Assembly (NCBI GenBank): GCA_003991915.1
Contig: RQTK01000682.1
Span: forward strand, 147,202-211,201
Reading direction: 5' to 3'
Length of the DNA: 64,000 nt
From: Elysia chlorotica
Taxonomy: Eukaryota; Mollusca; Gastropoda; Plakobranchidae
A program made the translations under genes and the position numbers. Under the pieces are notes generated by a model. The model made no database searches. It was not told where the DNA came from and saw only the letters and a program-made list of their open reading frames with translations. Positions 59,084-64,000 of this stretch are shown here, in pieces (position 1 is the stretch's first letter; every line of letters starts with the position of its first letter).

Positions 59084-59738
59084 CTTCTTTTAACCATGCA
59101 AGTACTACCGCTGATAGTTGTTCCCTTCTTTGCATGTCCTCTTTTTAAGAAGGGGGCATACTTTCTGAAATATATTTAGCTAAACGCAACGATCAATGCA
59201 GGAGAATTTATGTTGAGATGTTTCATTATTTTCACTTGTGTTTGAGAAGAAAAAGTAGAACAAGTGTTCAAATTGACTTTAAAAAATTAGAAGGATGAGG
59301 AAACTGATTTCAGTATAATGGAGCCGTTCGAGGGAGAAGTGGTGCTAGCTCGCCCCTGTTTATGTGTGACAGCACGGAAAAATGTAGAAGTTAATCTTCG
59401 AACCTGTCCGCGATTAAAGCTAGTTGATGGTGGTGGACCTTAAGAAATTAACCAACTCACCAATCAAACCTAACCAAAGACTAACCCCTGTCTTCTAAGG
59501 CAGAGAAATATGACTTAATAGTCTTGTTTGTACGTATGAAAACATGTAGTTCGTGAAACTGCCTTCTCAGGTTCTACTGGTACTGACAAAGATTTATATT
59601 TAACATGTCATAGCACTTTTTTTAGTTGAGGTTTTTGCAGGGCTGCTTTCGAGGTAAATGACTACTATTTTTTCTTGTTAAGCACATATATGTATAAATG
59701 ATTATGTTTACTGTGGACTCAGCCCATCACGCGCCGAG

Positions 59739-59961
59739 ATGAAGTACCACAGCACGCGGGGCGGCGCCGCCAGCGTGACCTTCAAGGACATGCTTCTGTC
59801 AGGCTACGCCAGCGATGGCGGCATGTACCTGCCGGAGAGCATCCCCACCGTCTCCCGGGAGACGCTCCTCGCCTGGGCCGACCTGCCCTACCCAGAGCTG
59901 GCCTGCCAGGTGGCCTCCTGCTTCATCCACGACTCGGACGTCCCGCCAGCAGATCTGCGCC
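59739..59961 (+). CDS. THNSL2: THNSL2 exon 1
   Basis: 223 nt, CpG- and GC-rich against an AT-rich background. Starts [12 protein letters not shown]. Donor CGCC|GTGAGT. A possible acceptor (GGACTCAG) just upstream suggests a non-coding leader exon. Confidence 0.9.
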
Positions 59962-61792
59962 GTGAGTCTCCGGGCTTTGTTGCCTCGCACTAAGCAGGCT
60001 ATGTCGGGGAGAAACCCTCTAGGTTCCCAAGAAAGACTCTAGGCTATGTCGGAGAGACACTCTCTAGGGTCCCAAGAAAGACTCTAGGCTATGTCGGAGA
60101 GAAACCCTCGAGCGGGATATTTCTTTACTTGATCGGTCACCCAAGAAAGACTCTAGGCTATGTCGGAGAGACACTCTCTAGGGTCCCAAGAAAGACTCTA
60201 GGCTATGTCGGAGAGAAACTCTCTAGGGTCCCAAGAAAGACTCTAGGCTATGTCGGAGAGAAACCCTCTGGGTTCCCAAGAAAGACTCTAGGCTATGTCG
60301 GAGAGACACTCTCTAGGGTCCCAAGAAAGACTCTAGGCTATGTCGGAGAGAAACTCTCTAGGGTCCCAAGAAAGACTCTAGGCTATGTCGGAGAGAAACT
60401 CTCTAGGGTCCCAAGAAAGATTCTAGGCTATGTCGGAGAGAAACTCTCTGGGTTCCAAAGAAAGATTCTAGGCTATGTCGGAGCTCTCTAGGTTCCCAAG
60501 AAAGATTCTAGGCTATGTCGGAGAGAAACTCTCTAGGTTCCCAAGAAAGATTCTAGGCTTTGTCGGAGAGAAACTCTCTGGGTTCCCAAGAAAGATTCTA
60601 GGCTTTGTCGGAGAGAAACTCTCTGGGTTCCCAAGAAAGATTCTAGGCTTTGTCGGAGAGAAACTCTCTGGGTTCCCAAGAAAGATTCTAGGCTTTGTCG
60701 GAGAGAAACTCTCTGGGTTCCCAAGAAAGATTCTAGGCTTTGTCGGAGAGAAACTCTCTGGGTTCCCAAGAAAGATTCTAGGCTTTGTCGGAGAGAAACT
60801 CTCTAGGTTCCCAAGAAAGATTCTAGGCTTTGTCGGAGAGAAACTCTCTGGGTTCCCAAGAAAGATTCTAGGCTTTGTCGGAGAGAAACTCTCTAGGTTC
60901 CCAAGAAAGATTCTAGGCTATGTCGGAGAGAAACTCTCTGGGTTCCCAAGAAAGATTCTAGGCTTTGTCGGAGAGAAACTCTCTGGGTTCCCAAGAAAGA
61001 TTCTAGGCTTTGTCGGAGAGAAACTCTCTGGGTTCCCAAGAAAGATTCTAGGCTTTGTCGGAGAGAAACTCTCTGGGTTCCCAAGAAAGATTCTAGGCTT
61101 TGTCGGAGAGAAACTCTCTGGGTTCCCAAGAAAGATTCTAGGCTTTGTCGGAGAGAAACTCTCTGGGTTCCCAAGAAAGATTCTAGGCTTTGTCGGAGAG
61201 AAACCCTCTAGGTTCCCAAGAGAGATTCTAGGCTATGTCGGAGAGAAACTCTCTGGGTTCCCAAGAAAGATTCTAGGCTTTGTCGGAGAGAAACTCTCTG
61301 GGTTACCAAGAAAGACTCTAGGCTTTGTCGGAGAGAAACTCTCTGGGTTCCCAAGAAAGACTCTAGGCTTTGTCGGAGAGAAACTCTCTGGGTTACCAAT
61401 AAAGATACTGTACGGCGACGGGACCCACGAGCGGGGTATTTCTTTACTTGACCGGTCACCGAGCTTATCAGTGGGGAAGAAGGTAGCTAGGGCGGGATTT
61501 GAACCCTGGACCTTTTGCATCTGAAGTCGAACCTACATCTGATTTTCTCTCCCCCTTCCTTCTTTTAGTTGCTAATAGTACTCGATGTCAAAAGTTCTGA
61601 CAAATACACATGTGGTTGAATTATTAATTTTCTTAATTCTCTGTCTTTCTGCTCCTGTCTCCACCCCATGCTCTGTTATCCTTTCTCTCTCCGTCTCTTT
61701 ATTTCTCTTGATGAGTTTCTACTGTCTATCTGCCCGTTTGTCTATGTATGTGTCTCTACCTCTCTGTCTCTCTCTGTTTCTTTTTCTCTCTA

Positions 61793-61856
<64 letters not shown>

Positions 61857-62686
61857 CTCTCTATCTCTATCTATCTATCTCTCTCTCTTTCCTCTCTCTC
61901 TTTTTCGCACTTGATCTTTCTACAAGTGTGTCTGCCATCATCTGTCTCTCCCTTCGTTTTTCCAAACATTGAACACTATGTGTCTTTGCTTGATTAAACT
62001 TAAGAAGATAAAATAACCTAAATTCTATCGGAAACAATAGGCAGTGATAGCTTTTCAAAGTGAACAAACAGTGTATTTGGTAGACAAATTTTACCCCTTC
62101 ACACCCCCACACATAACCTGGCAAGAAAAATCTAATTTTTTGCAATTAACATTTATTCTTAGACCAAGGTTTGATAAGTCAATATTCTTTGATTTTCTCT
62201 TAGAACAGAACCAGAGATATACATTCCATCTCTCTAAATTTCAAGATTAATGTCTCTAATAAAATTATTGTTTGACAGAGAAAATTTATAGTTATTTTTA
62301 ATAAGTCACAACATGTTTTAGCAAATGAATTATCATTATAACATAAAAACATTATTAAATTTTCAGAAATATTCGTGCAAGCCTATTCGACCTTCAGTGT
62401 CCCAGAAATTGTTCCGCTGGTTCACAAGAAGGATGGACTTGTCATCGCGGAACTCTTCCACGGTCGCAGTTTGGCCTTCAAAGATCTGTCTCTGGCTTGT
62501 CTGGGCAACTTTTACAACTACTTCCTGAGGGAAGAAAACAGGCACATGACGCTACTTGTGTGTGAGTGTATTGCTTTTTCCTGATTTAGGCTCTGATGAA
62601 AGATAATTGATCTGATTGCAGTGGCTTATGATTAGAAGACTTAGTCTTTAGTGACATTGTGACGGAATGATAAATACATTAGCTTC

Positions 62687-62734
<48 letters not shown>

Positions 62735-63308
62735 CTCTCCCTCTCTCTCTGTCTCTCTCTTTCTCTTTCTCTCTGTCTTCCTTCCCTCTCAGACGCCCTA
62801 CCTTTCTTCCTGTATTTCTCTGTCTGTCTTTCTCTCTCTATCTTCCTTCCCTCTCAGACGCCCTACCTTTCTTTCTGTATGTCTCTGTCTGTCTGCCTAT
62901 CTGGTTGCTAAAAACTAGCATCTTTATAAACACAAACATAGAAAATATAATACCCCATTTTATCATCAACAAAAATGTTTACCAATATTTTTATCACAGT
63001 ATGTGACCTTAGTTGTAATATTGCTCATCGCCTTTCTAAACTGTTACTAGTCTTTATTACTTTAGAGAGAAAAATGGCCATGTTACAACTGAGATGACGT
63101 GTGTATAAGATAAGTATGTTCTGCTCAGCTCATTAAACCCTACCCCCAACTTCAGGTACCTCAGGGGACACGGGAAGTGCCGCTATCGAGGCTGTGAGGG
63201 GGTTTGACAAGGTGGACATCATCGTGATGCTGCCTCGGGGTCGCATCACGCAGATCCAGGAACTCATGATGACCACAGTGCTGGACAGCAATGTCCACGT
63301 GTACAGAA
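59739..63308 (+). CDS. THNSL2: Threonine synthase-like 2, first three coding exons (partial; continues beyond the window)
   Basis: Exons 59739-59961, 62367-62561 and 63156-63308 join in phase (1,1,1) into 190 codons. Animal THNSL2 is a fold-type II PLP enzyme derived from threonine synthase; the mammalian form acts as a phospho-lyase on O-phospho-threonine or O-phosphohomoserine. Visible: the N-terminal [20 protein letters not shown] and DGGMYLPE, the PLP lysine in [13 protein letters not shown] (K113), the phosphate-binding loop TSGDTGSAA (141-149), and [20 protein letters not shown] with NVHVY. The order and spacing match the family. It ends at donor GTAGGT; later exons are outside the window. 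THNSL1 is less likely because its extra N-terminal domain is absent. Confidence 0.9.
59996..61410. repeat. 45-bp minisatellite in THNSL2 intron 1
   Basis: About 30 copies of GGCTTTGTCGGAGAGAAACT then CTCTGGGTTCCCAAGAAAGATTCTA. Early copies have GGCTATG and GACTCTA; later ones GGCTTTG and GATTCTA. As 45 is divisible by three, it is open in several frames (15-residue periodic ORFs to 349 aa). It starts about 30 bases after the exon 1 donor. A SINE fragment interrupts it at 60109-60142. Confidence 0.95.
61411..61540 (-). mobile_element. SINE family C fragment
   Basis: Reverse complement has a B box (GGTTCAAATCCCGCC), then CTTCTTCCCCACTGATAAGC and CCCCGCTCGTGGGTCCCGTC. The A-box side is cut. The ACGAGCGGGGTATTTCTTTA portion also lies inside the array at 60111. 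Confidence 0.7.
61640..61960. repeat. CT-rich region with (TCTG)n
   Basis: About 14 TCTG units at 61796-61849 within pyrimidine-rich DNA. Confidence 0.92.
62367..62561 (+). CDS. THNSL2: THNSL2 exon 2 (PLP lysine)
   Basis: 195 nt; [20 protein letters not shown] then [12 protein letters not shown] with the Schiff-base lysine. Acceptor TTTCAG, donor GTGAGT. Confidence 0.92.
62692..62900. repeat. (CT)n and 59-bp-scale duplication
   Basis: CT tract 62692-62730, then TCTTCCTTCCCTCTCAGACG with CCCTACCTTTCTT occurring twice (62776 and 62841). Confidence 0.85.
63156..63308 (+). CDS. THNSL2: THNSL2 exon 3
   Basis: 153 nt; [16 protein letters not shown] and [20 protein letters not shown]. Ends [10 protein letters not shown] at donor GTAGGT, which is repeated every 40 bases downstream. 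Confidence 0.92.
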
Positions 63309-64000
63309 GTAGGTCAATCAATGGACAGCAATGTCCACGTGTACAGAAGTAGGTCAATTAATGGACAGCAATGTCCACGTGTACAGAAGTAGGTCAATCA
63401 ATGGACAGCAATGTCCACGTGTACAGAAGTAGGTCAATCAATGGACAGCAATGTCCACGTGTACAGAAGTAGGTCAATCAATGGACAGCAATGTCCACGT
63501 GTACAGAAGTAGGTCAATCAATGGACAGCAATGTCCACGTGTACAGAAGTAGGTCAATCAATGGACAGCAATGTCCACGTGTACAGAAGTAGGTCAATCA
63601 ATGGACAGCAATGTCCACGTGTACAGAAGTAGGTCAATTAATGGACAGCAATGTCCACGTGTACAGAAGTAGGTCAATTAATGGACAGCAATGTCCACGT
63701 GTACAGAAGTAGGTCAATCAATGGACAGCAATGTCCATGTGTACAGAAGTAGGTCAATCAATGGACAGCAATGTCCACATGTACAGAAGTAGGTCAATTA
63801 ATGGACAGCAATGTCCATGTGTAAAGAAGTATGTCAAGTAATGGACAGCAATGTCCACGTGTACAGAAGTAGGTCAATTAATGGACAGCAATGTCCACAT
63901 GTACAGAAGTAGGTCAATCAATGGACAGCAATGTCAACATGTACAGAAATAGATCAATTAATGGATAGCAATGTCCACATGTACAAAAGTAGGTCATTTA
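63281..64000. repeat. 40-bp tandem array carrying the THNSL2 exon 3 donor
   Basis: Eighteen copies at an exact 40-base spacing to the window edge: TGGACAGCAATGTCCACGTG then TACAGAAGTAGGTCAATCA. The first copy is the exon 3 end and real donor. The copies nearest the window end are more diverged (CCACAT, AAAGAAGTATG). Confidence 0.97.

Noticed and set aside
60129-61524. Long + strand ORFs (120 and 349 codons) of a 15-residue repeat
   Set aside because: They follow from a 45-base minisatellite; other frames and the minus strand are open too, and the array lies between two well-supported THNSL2 exons.
63281-64000. CRISPR-like regular spacing
   Set aside because: Contiguous 40-bp repeats without variable spacers in an intron-bearing animal gene.

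Overview
The window is metazoan nuclear DNA. It is AT-rich, its genes are split into many short exons with consensus GT/AG junctions, and most of it is intron, microsatellite, SINE and decayed LINE sequence. No operon, ribosome-binding site, CRISPR array or rRNA/tRNA gene is present. Repeat content and gene structure suggest a lophotrochozoan, most likely a gastropod mollusc; the taxon is an inference.

Layout. (1) 1-180: terminal coding exon of an unidentified + strand gene, then its 3' flank. (2) 5043-27563, minus strand: a complete 21-exon gene for an ABCG half-transporter of the White type. All exon phases join into 685 codons plus stop. Its introns carry an RTE-like LINE fragment (6.8-7.7 kb), a truncated CR1/L2-like LINE (24.2-25.2 kb), SINE copies and several tandem arrays. 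(3) 27.6-41.7 kb: intergenic, with SINEs, a decayed LINE keeping endonuclease and RNase H pieces (37.6-39.25 kb), large microsatellites, TCTAGATC-rich blocks and a 961-base assembly gap. (4) 41784-50762, plus strand: a complete 15-exon TUBGCP4 (gamma-tubulin complex component 4), 651 codons plus stop. (5) 51.4-59.7 kb: intergenic, with SINEs, (AGT)n and (CT)n tracts, a 117-base gap, a perfect palindrome and an inverted repeat. (6) 59739 to the window end, plus strand: the first three coding exons of a threonine synthase-like 2 gene (THNSL2).

The genes have unrelated functions: pigment or metabolite transport, microtubule nucleation, and PLP-dependent metabolism.

The main finding is a recurring architecture. 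Tandem duplications repeatedly begin at, or include, exon-intron boundaries. Copied splice donors lie at white exons 1, 7 and 14, TUBGCP4 exon 13 and THNSL2 exon 3. A complete acceptor module (branch-point-like site, pyrimidine tract, AG) is present four times before TUBGCP4 exon 15, and the last two inter-acceptor spacings are multiples of three with no stop codon. The TUBGCP4 exon 11 pyrimidine tract and the TUBGCP4 stop codon with its 3'UTR are also duplicated. Several genes here therefore carry rows of potential alternative splice sites.
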